18,352 bases of DNA from Methanocorpusculum sp. (GTDB lineage Archaea; Halobacteriota; Methanomicrobia; Methanomicrobiales; Methanocorpusculaceae): the NCBI GenBank assembly GCA_029987245.1, contig DALTWG010000037.1:1-18352 (forward strand). Reading direction: 5' to 3'. Position 1 is the first letter of the stretch. Each line of letters starts with the position of its first letter. The notes under the pieces are model-generated. The model was not told the origin of the DNA and made no database searches. It saw only the letters and a list, made by a program, of their open reading frames with translations. Positions 7,208-14,474 of this stretch are shown piece after piece. The position numbers were made by a program, and so were the translations under genes.

Positions 7208-8433
7208 TACTCATCTCCTCCGAAGATTTCATCGATGATAAGAGAGGAGGTGAAGGGTTTCATGTCGTCGTAGCCCTGTCCCACGCCAATGAAGACGAGG
7301 GGTTTGCCAATAGTATATGCAATCGAGATTGCAGCGCCGCCTTTGGGGTCCATGTCGACTTTGGTCAGGATAACGCCGTCGGTAGACACGGTCTTTTCAA
7401 ATTCTTCGGCGCGGATGACGGCGTCGTTTCCGGCGACGGCTTCGTCTACGTAGAAGACGAGGTCGGGTTTTGCAACGCGTTTGATTTTGTCAAGCTGGTT
7501 CATGAGGTTTTGTTTGTTGTGGAATCTGCCGGCGGTGTCGCCTAAGACTACGTCTATGCCATGAGCTTTTGCGTATTCGATGGTGTCGTAGAGGACTGAT
7601 GAGGGGTCGGAGCCTTCCTGGTGGGCGATGAGTTTGACGCCAACTCTTTCGCAGTGGACGCGCAGCTGGTCTATGGCGCCTGCTCTGAAGGTGTCTGCGG
7701 CGCCGCAGACGACGGAGATGCCCTGATTTTTGAGGTAGTGTGCTGTTTTGGAAACGGAGGTGGTTTTTCCGGTGCCGTTTACGCCGGTAAAGATTATTTT
7801 GACGGGTTTTTCATGGGTTTTAATGTAGGAGACGAGGTCAAATCCTTCGCCGAGGACTTTTTCGATGGCGTGTTTTAGGGCTTCTTCTACGACGTCGCCG
7901 GTGCTTGCGGAGATTTTCTTTTTCTGTCCGGCGAGTTCTTCTTTCATGCTGGCGGTGATGGCTTCTGCGACGGGGAAGGCGACGTCTGCTTCAAGGAGGA
8001 CCATCTGAAGATCAAAGAGTGCGTCGTCGACTTTTTTCTCGTTTAAGGTGACTTCGTGGTCGACGAAGATGGATTTGAGTTTGCCGAGGATGCCGCCGGT
8101 TTTTTTCTTTTCGGCGGTGTCTTCGTCTTCTTCTTCCTCTATTTCGGCATATGCTTCTTTTTCAGGTTTGTCGATGAGGGTGTCGCCTGAGGTGTCTTCC
8201 TGTGCTTCCGGTTCAGGTGTTGTTTTTTGTTCCGGTTCGGGCTTTGCTGCGGGTTCTGCGGCTGGCTCGGCTTCGGTTTGGGCTTGCACTGCGGTTTGGG
8301 CTTGCGCGCCTGGTTCTTCTATCTGAAGCGGGGTTGTTGTTTTTGGTGCTTCAGGGGTAGTTTCTTCTGTCTGCTCGTCTTTTTTCTTCTTTTTGCCGGA
8401 GATGCCGAGCAGTTTTTTCAGTCCTTCAAACAT
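7207..8433 (-). CDS. ftsY: SRP receptor GTPase FtsY
   Basis: This 408-aa receptor has a C-terminal NG domain with G217-V-N-G-T-G-K-T-T, D247-T-F-R-A-G-A, D299-T-A-G-R and T357-K-V-D. It is preceded by a long low-complexity segment (residues 14-112) rich in Ala, Glu, Pro and Thr, with an acidic block near 97-106. The N-terminus M-F-E-G-L-K-K-L-L-G could form a short amphipathic membrane-binding helix. The acidic segment recalls the A domain of E. coli FtsY. FtsY docks SRP-ribosome complexes at the membrane. It is the first gene of the ftsY-srp54-def-fmt unit. A TATA box sits 27 nt before the ATG, with no ribosome site between, so the message is probably leaderless. Confidence 0.95.
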   Translation of the reverse strand: MFEGLKKLLGISGKKKKKDEQTEETTPEAPKTTTPLQIEEPGAQAQTAVQAQTEAEPAAEPAAKPEPEQKTTPEPEAQEDTSGDTLIDKPEKEAYAEIEEEEDEDTAEKKKTGGILGKLKSIFVDHEVTLNEKKVDDALFDLQMVLLEADVAFPVAEAITASMKEELAGQKKKISASTGDVVEEALKHAIEKVLGEGFDLVSYIKTHEKPVKIIFTGVNGTGKTTSVSKTAHYLKNQGISVVCGAADTFRAGAIDQLRVHCERVGVKLIAHQEGSDPSSVLYDTIEYAKAHGIDVVLGDTAGRFHNKQNLMNQLDKIKRVAKPDLVFYVDEAVAGNDAVIRAEEFEKTVSTDGVILTKVDMDPKGGAAISIAYTIGKPLVFIGVGQGYDDMKPFTSSLIIDEIFGGDE

Positions 8434-8455
8434 TATGTATGTATTCGGCGTGTAA

Positions 8456-8465
8456 GGTATAAATC
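8456..8465 (-). promoter_or_regulatory. TATA box of the ftsY-srp54-def-fmt operon
   Basis: Minus-strand GATTTATACC is centred about 27 nt before the ftsY ATG (8433), the canonical archaeal distance for transcription beginning at the start codon. No other promoter-like gap exists between ftsY and fmt, since all internal junctions overlap. Confidence 0.55.
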
Positions 8466-8507
8466 TCTATTGAGTGAGAGGGGGTATGCAGGGGAAGAAT
8501 GAACCGC

Positions 8508-8519
8508 AAAAAAAAAAGA
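8508..8519 (-). terminator. T-tract terminator after the hybrid kinase gene
   Basis: Immediately past the kinase stop at 8528 the minus strand reads a long T-run (complement of the A-run at about 8510-8519). It lies between the kinase stop and the ftsY promoter and should end the lipoprotein-kinase transcript. Confidence 0.5.
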
Positions 8520-8527
8520 AACTCTCC

Positions 8528-10705
8528 TCACCTAAAATACTTCACCATCGTCTGCATCAGCAGCTGCACATCAATCGGCTTGGGCACATGATCATCCATC
8601 CCCGCCGCAAACGACGCCGCCTTATCCTCCTCAAACGCATTCGCCGACACCGCAATAATCGGCAGCCGCTCAAACCCGCTCATCCGCCGAATCATCCGCG
8701 TCGCCTCATACCCGTCCATAACCGGCATCTGAATATCCATCAAAACGAAATCATAATACGTTGGCCCCTTCGTCTTCAGCATCCACACCGCAAGAGAGCC
8801 GTCCTCAGCCGACTCAACTTCCATACCCGCATCCGACAAAATATCAACCGCAATCTCACGGTTCATCTCATCATCCTCGACAACTAACACCCGCTTGCCT
8901 GCAAGAGCCGATGTATCACCCTCATGTGATACCTCCTCCTCCTTCGGCACAACAAACTCCTCACCCTTTTGAATTACAAACGGCAAATCAACCGTAAACT
9001 TCGTACCGATACCCTGTTTCGAAAGACACGTAATCTTACCCCCCATCAAATCCACAAACGCCTTCGCAATCGAAAGACCAAGCCCCGTACCCTCCGTGGC
9101 TGGAAGCGTCGACGCCTGTTCGCGCGTAAACTCCTCATACATATGCTCCTGGAACTCCTCGCTCATACCGATACCATTATCCTCCACCGTATACCGGTAA
9201 ACACCCTTACCCCCCTCATACCGGTCAAGCTGCTCCGCAAACACCTTCACCCAGCCCCCCGGACTCGTAAACATAAGAGCATTGGAAATAATATTTTCCA
9301 GCACCCGGTTGCACCGCTCAAAATCACAAATGACATACCTGTCCGTGTACCGCCCGAATTCAAACGAAAGCGCAACATACCGCTCCGATGCAAGCATTTT
9401 AAGCTCATGCTGAATATTGACAAACGACAGCAGGAAATCACCCTTGTCCTCAGCCACCGTTGCCTTGCCCGACTCAACACGACTTACATCCAAAATATTG
9501 TTGAGAAGCGACAAAAGAACCGTCCCCGACTTCCGCGTCTTTTCCAGCGCATCCTCAACCTTTTCCTTATCATCAATATTTTTGAGCGCAATATTCGTAT
9601 ACCCCAAAATTGCATTCATCGGCGTTCTGACATCATGACTCATGTTAAACAAAAACACCGACTTCGCACGCGACGCATGCAAAAGATACTGATTCTGGAG
9701 AGCCTGTTCCGCAATAACCGCACGGTCGCGGCGCGACCGCACGACAAAGTACGTAAGAAACACACCCACCGCCGCAACCAAAATCACGAACAGAATCATA
9801 AGCCCGAACAGATTGCCGATGGAACTCTGCAAAGCCGCATCAAGATCGGCAGGCTTTACAATAACAACCGCCCATGCATCAAGACCCGGCACACGCGACA
9901 TAAACACCGCATATTCCTTTCCATCGACCGAAAACAGACAGCTTGCCGACGCATCCATCTCCACGCTTTCGGCAATAGCCTGCGCATCCGCATCCGCGAT
10001 TTCCATACCGCTGTAGTCTCCGGATAAAAACACGTCCCCCTTTACACCGGTGCCAAGACCATACACCGCCGACAGCTGCGTTCCATCCGTTGAAAGCAGG
10101 AAGGTATCAGCTGAAACCGGAAACGTTGCCGTATAGATACTGTTGATATACGGAATTGACCGCCCGACTCCGACATGGGTGATATCCACGGTTCTGTCAT
10201 GATACTTCGCCTTAACCGGCTCTTCCAGTCTTTCGAAAACCAGCAGATATTTCGAGTCCGGCGGATTGGTAAGATAATCTATTAAGACCGTTTCCTTTTC
10301 AGAAGATGCGAGCATCTCCGTATTTTTCCAGGTACCAGTGTGGGTGCTCGCGGTTGAATAGATATTTCCTGCCGAATCAATACAGATTATAATGCCGTTT
10401 AAGAGATTTGCATCATCAACACGTGAAGCGGCATAGGATGTCAGGTCTGTGCCCGGCTTATAATCCGTCTCAAACGCCCGGGATAAAAGGCGCGCATACT
10501 CTTTGGTTGAACTGACAGTGATGCTTAATGTCTGTGCACTCTGGTCAACAGTTGCCTCGAATGAATTGAGATGTTCTTTGCGCAGATTGTCCGAGAGTGT
10601 CGTTACGGTGGAAATCGAGCCAAAGATAAGCGTTGCTATAACCAGAAGAATGCAGACAAGAAACAAAAACCTGCCGGGCTTGCGTACACTGCTTTTTTCT
10701 TTCAT
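8528..10705 (-). CDS. Membrane-bound hybrid sensor histidine kinase with C-terminal receiver
   Basis: The 725-aa protein has a transmembrane helix at about 13-34, an extracytoplasmic sensor region of about 260 residues (Cache-like by layout, not proven), a second helix at about 299-322, and a HisKA domain with phosphoacceptor H357 in N-M-S-H-D-V-R-T-P. The ATPase domain has N471/N475, D509-N-G-I-G and G539-T-G-L-G-L. The receiver has acidic pocket E610-D611-D612, phosphoacceptor D657 and K709. All catalytic residues are intact. Signal should pass from H357 to D657, but no output domain follows, so a separate Hpt or regulator is expected. An excellent ribosome site (GAGGTG, 6 nt spacing) precedes the ATG, 9 nt after the lipoprotein stop. 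Architecture resembles bacterial hybrid kinases. C-terminal codons favour G/T endings unlike ftsY. Confidence 0.92.
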   Translation of the reverse strand: MKEKSSVRKPGRFLFLVCILLVIATLIFGSISTVTTLSDNLRKEHLNSFEATVDQSAQTLSITVSSTKEYARLLSRAFETDYKPGTDLTSYAASRVDDANLLNGIIICIDSAGNIYSTASTHTGTWKNTEMLASSEKETVLIDYLTNPPDSKYLLVFERLEEPVKAKYHDRTVDITHVGVGRSIPYINSIYTATFPVSADTFLLSTDGTQLSAVYGLGTGVKGDVFLSGDYSGMEIADADAQAIAESVEMDASASCLFSVDGKEYAVFMSRVPGLDAWAVVIVKPADLDAALQSSIGNLFGLMILFVILVAAVGVFLTYFVVRSRRDRAVIAEQALQNQYLLHASRAKSVFLFNMSHDVRTPMNAILGYTNIALKNIDDKEKVEDALEKTRKSGTVLLSLLNNILDVSRVESGKATVAEDKGDFLLSFVNIQHELKMLASERYVALSFEFGRYTDRYVICDFERCNRVLENIISNALMFTSPGGWVKVFAEQLDRYEGGKGVYRYTVEDNGIGMSEEFQEHMYEEFTREQASTLPATEGTGLGLSIAKAFVDLMGGKITCLSKQGIGTKFTVDLPFVIQKGEEFVVPKEEEVSHEGDTSALAGKRVLVVEDDEMNREIAVDILSDAGMEVESAEDGSLAVWMLKTKGPTYYDFVLMDIQMPVMDGYEATRMIRRMSGFERLPIIAVSANAFEEDKAASFAAGMDDHVPKPIDVQLLMQTMVKYFR

Positions 10706-10714
10706 GACTTCACC

Positions 10715-11575
10715 TCACATTTTGACATATGTATCCAGTGCCGGTTCCGGCGCGGCGTCTGAAACTTTCTTCAGAATGATGCCGGATACCGCATCCCGCA
10801 GCGTGCCGTCTTCCTGCATGACTTTTTCACTGCAGGCAAGAGATAACGAGATACTGCCGTCGTTAAACACTTCTCTCCAGGCAGCAAACTGCGTACTGTA
10901 GTCTTTATCATTTCTGACGCCGTACTCGGCAATTGCTGCAAATCCGTCGTCTCCGAGGGTTATTTCGCAGTAGACCGGTGCGCCGTCGCTGCTGCTTTTG
11001 TATTCTTCCGATTCCAGGATATTGCCGTTTTTCATAAAGGTAAGGCCGGTTGCTTCCTGCACATAGGTGTTCTCACCGGTCTTTTTCAGATTCTGGAAAT
11101 AGATAATATAATGCCCCGGGGCTTTGCCTTCTATCCACCGCATAGGGTGTTTTTCGCCGATGTCGGAGGTAACGGCCGTGCCGTCTTCATAGAATTCCAT
11201 CCAGTAGTCAGGGTCGTCAACCTCTGTCCAGCGGCCGCCTGTCAGAGTTTCCGGCCCTTCGTAGGCGTAGGTGTAGGCGCCGTGGTTATAGATAAGGGTA
11301 TTGCCGGAAAGCGTGCAACTGTCAAAGTAGTAGTCGCGCCAGGTGTCTTTGCCGTGCTCAACCCACACAAACGGGATGCAAATATTTGCCGCGCTGATAT
11401 AGCCCTGTCCGCTCGCCATGTATACGTAGGTGTATTCGCCGTTCGGGTCCTGCCAGGTGCCGGTGAGGATTTCGGTCTCCGGTGCACTGTACAGACTTAT
11501 GCAGCCGGCGCAAAGCGTCAGTGCGATAAGAAGGAGGCTTGCGGTTAGTATCAGGGGTGGTTTTTGCATAGGCAT
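10715..11575 (-). CDS. Putative lipoprotein co-transcribed with the hybrid kinase
   Basis: The 286-aa product starts with a signal peptide (hydrophobic stretch about 8-23) ending in L-C-A-G-C25, a lipobox-like site; the -3 position is Cys, which is unusual, so lipidation is probable rather than certain. The mature part is rich in Tyr, Gly, Thr and acidic residues. It has repeated short beta motifs such as G-T-W-Q-D-P-N-G-E-Y-T-Y and G-G-R-W-T-E-V-D-D, suggesting an extracellular beta-sandwich or lipocalin-like fold with two similar halves. I do not recognise a family. It lies 9 nt upstream of the kinase gene and could help sense a ligand. A second ATG at 11569 is a possible start; neither has a Shine-Dalgarno site. 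Confidence 0.65.
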   Translation of the reverse strand: MPMQKPPLILTASLLLIALTLCAGCISLYSAPETEILTGTWQDPNGEYTYVYMASGQGYISAANICIPFVWVEHGKDTWRDYYFDSCTLSGNTLIYNHGAYTYAYEGPETLTGGRWTEVDDPDYWMEFYEDGTAVTSDIGEKHPMRWIEGKAPGHYIIYFQNLKKTGENTYVQEATGLTFMKNGNILESEEYKSSSDGAPVYCEITLGDDGFAAIAEYGVRNDKDYSTQFAAWREVFNDGSISLSLACSEKVMQEDGTLRDAVSGIILKKVSDAAPEPALDTYVKM

Positions 11576-11592
11576 CGGGCGTATGATAGATA

Positions 11593-11634
11593 CATTTTAT
11601 TTGGCTTTGATGCTATTAATAGTTCGTTATATAT
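11593..11634 (-). promoter_or_regulatory. Candidate promoter region of the lipoprotein-kinase unit
   Basis: Two minus-strand AT elements are possible TATA boxes. AAATAAAATG (11593-11602) would suit a leaderless start at 11569. ATATATAA (11627-11634) is the better TATA match but implies a leader of about 30 nt without a ribosome site. The choice is open. Confidence 0.3.
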
Positions 11635-11648
11635 GTGTCCCGGCTCTC

Positions 11649-12137
11649 TCACAACCGTTTTGCAATAACATGTACTGCATTTTCCACCGCCGACATCTCG
11701 GGTTTCATAATAGCAACCGGGATATCGACGATTTTTTCAATAAGCGAGGCAAGAACCGGGGCGCATACGATGCCTGACGCCCCTTCGTCACGTGCGCGGG
11801 CGGCGGCAGCAAGGCAGTCTTCCAGGGAGTTTGCCGGATATCCCTGAATGCGGTAGTCGCTTCCGTTTATCGTAATCTTCGTTCCTTCAATGTCTTCGAG
11901 CAGGAATTTTGCGGCGATGACGGCAATAAAGCCGCCTGCCATCCGCGGATAAAATACCCCGGCGATTTTTTTCACGGTGGCAAACGAAGGCGAGCGCTCG
12001 CCGTTTACGATTTTATACAGCGTTACCGGGCTGATTTCACAGGCGGCTGCAAGCTGGTGCACCGACATGCCGCGGCGTTTCAGTTCTTCAGAGATGGCAA
12101 CAGAAATATCGGTTTCGAATATGCGCTGGTAAAACAT
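11649..12137 (-). CDS. XRE-type HTH regulator with a small C-terminal sensor-like domain
   Basis: The 162-aa protein opens with a Cro/CI-type helix-turn-helix (about 13-62), whose recognition region reads S-V-H-Q-L-A-A-A-C-E-I-S-P-V-T-L-Y-K-I. The rest (about 66-162) is an alpha/beta unit with A-R-D-E-G-A-S-G-I-V-C-A and V-D-I-P-V-A-I-M, a pattern recalling the PrpR N-terminal ligand domain (inference by eye). It probably binds a small molecule and controls genes nearby or its own. It stands alone: its start is 59 nt from the ATPase stop, and its stop is 73 nt before the lipoprotein start. No strong ribosome site is present; AAAAGGT lies about 7 nt before the ATG. Its targets cannot be told from sequence. 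Confidence 0.72.
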   Translation of the reverse strand: MFYQRIFETDISVAISEELKRRGMSVHQLAAACEISPVTLYKIVNGERSPSFATVKKIAGVFYPRMAGGFIAVIAAKFLLEDIEGTKITINGSDYRIQGYPANSLEDCLAAAARARDEGASGIVCAPVLASLIEKIVDIPVAIMKPEMSAVENAVHVIAKRL

Positions 12138-12162
12138 GTGTATACCTTTTCGTTAGTTGTTT

Positions 12163-12174
12163 GAAAAATATATG
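12163..12174 (-). promoter_or_regulatory. Candidate TATA box for the XRE regulator
   Basis: Minus-strand ACATATATTTTT is centred about 31 nt before the ATG at 12137, predicting a leader of only a few nucleotides. Confidence 0.4.
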
Positions 12175-12175
12175 T

Positions 12176-12196
12176 TGTTTCAGACTAATAAAAAAG
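12176..12196 (-). terminator. T-rich terminator after the P-type ATPase gene
   Basis: Right after the ATPase stop the minus strand reads TGACTTTTTTATTAGTC, a T6 run flanked by a 4-bp GACT/AGTC pairing. The stem is weak, but the T-run and position fit archaeal termination. Confidence 0.4.
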
Positions 12197-14014
12197 TCAG
12201 ATGCGCACCCGAAGAAGCCGCATGGCATTCAGGATGCAAAGCACACTGACGCCAACATCGGCAAAAACCGCAAGCCACATGTTTGCCGCCCCGAATACAG
12301 CTAAAACAAGCACCGCTGCCTTGACGCCGAGCGCAAACACAATGTTTGCCTTTACGGTGCGCATCGTCCGTTTTGCGATGGTAAGTGCATCGGCAATTTT
12401 GGTCAGGGAGTCATCCATGATAACAACATCGGCAGATTCAATCGCCGCATCAGAGCCAAGCGCTCCCATGGCAATGCCGCAGTCCGCACGCGCCAGGACG
12501 GGGGCATCATTTATGCCGTCCCCGACATAGACCAGGCTCCCCGCAGTACCTGCAAACAGTTCTTCCAGCGCCGAAACTTTCTCCTCAGGCAAAAGCCCCG
12601 CGCGGAATTCAGCAATGCCCGCGGCTTTTGCCGTGCGCTCTGCGGCCGCCTCGCGGTCGCCGGTAAGCATAACAAGCCGGGATACACCGAGTACTTTAAG
12701 CGCGGCCGCTGTTTCATGCGCGTCCGGTTTTACGGCGTCAGATAAGGTAATTGTTCCGAGAAACCGCCCGGATTTTGCAATAAAGACATCGCCGTCCGCA
12801 ATTTCCGGCACAGCAATCCCGCTGCTTGCAAGAAGCCGGCGCGAACCGGCCAGTACCGGCTGGGAATCAACGACCGCCGACACCCCCAGACCGGGCCGTT
12901 CTGAAACAGAAGATATGCGCGAATAATCGATTTTTTCACCGAACGCGGCGCGGATGGCAGCCGCCGCCGGATGCGAGCTTTGTGCCTCGGCATACGCAGC
13001 GGCTGCAAGAACCCCCGGTTCTGCCGCGACACCTGATTTTCCGCAGGTAAGCGTTCCGGTTTTGTCAAAAACAACCGTTTTTGCCCGGGAAAGAACTTCA
13101 AGAAAAGTGCTTCCCTTAACAAGAATTCCCCGCCGTGAAGCGGCGCCGATGCCGGCAAAAAAGCTTAACGGAACGGAAATTACCAGCGCGCAAGGGCAGG
13201 ATACAACAAGGAAAATAAGAGCGCGACTAGTCCACTCTGGCCATCCGCCGCCAAGTACAAGCGGCGGAATTAGAGCAAGAAAAACGGCGGCGCTGATTAC
13301 TGAAGGTGTGTAAATGCGTGCAAACCGGGTAATGAAATGCTCCACCTTTGCCTTGCGGGCGGATGCTTTTTCCACCAGTTCAATGATTTTTGCGACCGCA
13401 GAGTCCTGATACGCTTTTGCCGCTCTGATGCGCAGAAGACCGAAACCGTTCACAGAGCCGCTGAGAATTTCATCGCCCGCGCCGACCGGCCGGGTAAGTG
13501 ATTCGCCGGTAAGAGCCGAGGTGTCAAGCTCTGATGAGCCTTCAAGAACAATTCCGTCAAGCGGGACTCTTTCCCCCGGGCGCACAAGCAGTTCTTCGCC
13601 GACAGAAACGTCAGCCGGCGCGGCTTCAACAACCTCTCCGTTTTGCAAAACATGCGCTTTTTGCGGAACAAGTTCCAGAAGAGCGGAAATTGAGCGGCGC
13701 GAGCGCTCGACAGCCATATCTTCAAACAGTTCGCCAATTTGATAAAAAAGCATTACCGCAACCGCTTCGGGAAATTCACCAAGCAAAAGAGCGCCAAGCG
13801 AGGCTGCCGCCATCAGGAAATTTTCATCAAAAATGCGGCCGTGTGCTATGTTGCAGACGGCTTCAAACAAAACGGCATAGCTGGCGGCGGCATATGCAGC
13901 AATAAAAAGAATGATGCGTGCGGTTTCATCGCACATTAAAACCGCACAGACAAACAAAACTGCAGATACAGCTATCCGCAAAATACTGTGAATATGTTCT
14001 TTTTCGATGTGCAT
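12197..14014 (-). CDS. Zn/Cd/Pb-type P1B ATPase (ZntA/CadA-like)
   Basis: The 605-aa heavy-metal pump carries T169-G-E-S (actuator), C273-P-C275 in the transport helix, D317-K-T-G-T (phosphorylated Asp), S-S-H348-P (nucleotide binding) and G498-D-G-I-N-D. K565 and D586 in the last helices (F-A-D-V-G-V-S) match the ZntA/P1B-2 pattern for Zn2+, Cd2+ and Pb2+ export; copper pumps have different residues there. The usual N-terminal metal-binding domain is missing and is replaced by a short His-rich start (M-H-I-E-K-E-H-I-H). A ribosome site AAAGGA lies about 7 nt before the ATG. The gene diverges from an HxlR-type regulator across a shared AT-rich promoter, suggesting control by that protein. Confidence 0.9.
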   Translation of the reverse strand: MHIEKEHIHSILRIAVSAVLFVCAVLMCDETARIILFIAAYAAASYAVLFEAVCNIAHGRIFDENFLMAAASLGALLLGEFPEAVAVMLFYQIGELFEDMAVERSRRSISALLELVPQKAHVLQNGEVVEAAPADVSVGEELLVRPGERVPLDGIVLEGSSELDTSALTGESLTRPVGAGDEILSGSVNGFGLLRIRAAKAYQDSAVAKIIELVEKASARKAKVEHFITRFARIYTPSVISAAVFLALIPPLVLGGGWPEWTSRALIFLVVSCPCALVISVPLSFFAGIGAASRRGILVKGSTFLEVLSRAKTVVFDKTGTLTCGKSGVAAEPGVLAAAAYAEAQSSHPAAAAIRAAFGEKIDYSRISSVSERPGLGVSAVVDSQPVLAGSRRLLASSGIAVPEIADGDVFIAKSGRFLGTITLSDAVKPDAHETAAALKVLGVSRLVMLTGDREAAAERTAKAAGIAEFRAGLLPEEKVSALEELFAGTAGSLVYVGDGINDAPVLARADCGIAMGALGSDAAIESADVVIMDDSLTKIADALTIAKRTMRTVKANIVFALGVKAAVLVLAVFGAANMWLAVFADVGVSVLCILNAMRLLRVRI

Positions 14015-14035
14015 AGGTTTCCTTTGGTTACTTAG

Positions 14036-14061
14036 TGTTTGCTTTATATTATATTAAAACA
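14036..14061. promoter_or_regulatory. Shared divergent promoter/operator (P-ATPase and hxlR-type gene)
   Basis: An AT core TTTATATTATATTAAAA (about 14043-14059) reads as a TATA box on both strands, at distances suited to the ATPase ATG (14014) and the regulator start (14091). It is flanked by the inverted repeat TGTTT (14036-14040) and AAACA (14057-14061), with a wider direct repeat GTTACT (14027-14032, 14066-14071). An HxlR dimer bound here could block both promoters. Confidence 0.45.
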
Positions 14062-14078
14062 AAAAGTTACTGAAAAGT

Positions 14079-14086
14079 GAGGTGAT
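14079..14086 (+). promoter_or_regulatory. Shine-Dalgarno site that decides the HxlR-type start
   Basis: GAGGTGAT ends 4 nt before TTG 14091. An in-frame GTG at 14082 lies inside this site and has no ribosome site of its own, so TTG 14091 is the better start. Confidence 0.6.
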
Positions 14087-14090
14087 TACT

Positions 14091-14474
14091 TTGGAGAAAC
14101 CGCATGAAATATGTTTTTGTCCCCTGCACGGGATAATGGATACGATAAGTAAAAAATGGTCGCTGATGGTGATTGCGGTTATCGGAAATACCGGTTCCAT
14201 GGGCTTTAACGAGCTGAAAAAAACGCTGTGCGACGTCAGTTCAAAAACCCTTTCCTCAACGCTCAAAGACCTGGAAGCACAAAATCTGATTACGCGGGAA
14301 ATTCTGGATACAAAACCGCCTACCGTACGCTACACGCTTACCGGAGCGGGAACAGAACTGCACGCGCTTCTGGTGCCGCTTCTTGAATGGGTGATAAAAA
14401 ACGGCGGGCATGAAGAGGAGGGATGTCCTGTTCATATCCATGGAAAAAACGTAAACCGGGATATTATTCAATAA
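14091..14474 (+). CDS. HxlR-family winged-helix regulator next to a metal pump
   Basis: From TTG 14091 the product is 127 aa (130 aa from GTG 14082). It matches HxlR proteins: an N-terminal Cys segment I-C-F-C-P-L-H-G, then the diagnostic I-S-K-K-W-S-L-M-V-I, F-N-E-L-K-K-T-L, S-S-K-T-L-S-S-T-L-K-D-L-E recognition helix and a wing ending in V-R-Y-T-L-T. Members act as dimers and sense aldehydes, thiols or redox state. This one also has a Cys/His-rich tail (H-E-E-E-G-C-P-V-H-I-H-G-K) that could bind metal, which would suit its divergent neighbour, a Zn/Cd/Pb-type pump. The regulator-target link is inference. Its 3' end overlaps the convergent CetZ-like gene by 7 nt. Confidence 0.85.
   Translation: MEKPHEICFCPLHGIMDTISKKWSLMVIAVIGNTGSMGFNELKKTLCDVSSKTLSSTLKDLEAQNLITREILDTKPPTVRYTLTGAGTELHALLVPLLEWVIKNGGHEEEGCPVHIHGKNVNRDIIQ

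Noticed and set aside
8969..10027. Plus-strand open frame of 352 codons across the hybrid kinase
   Set aside because: The translation is dominated by Arg, His, Asn and Thr, as expected from the complement of G/T-ending codons. It has no domain and no ribosome site.
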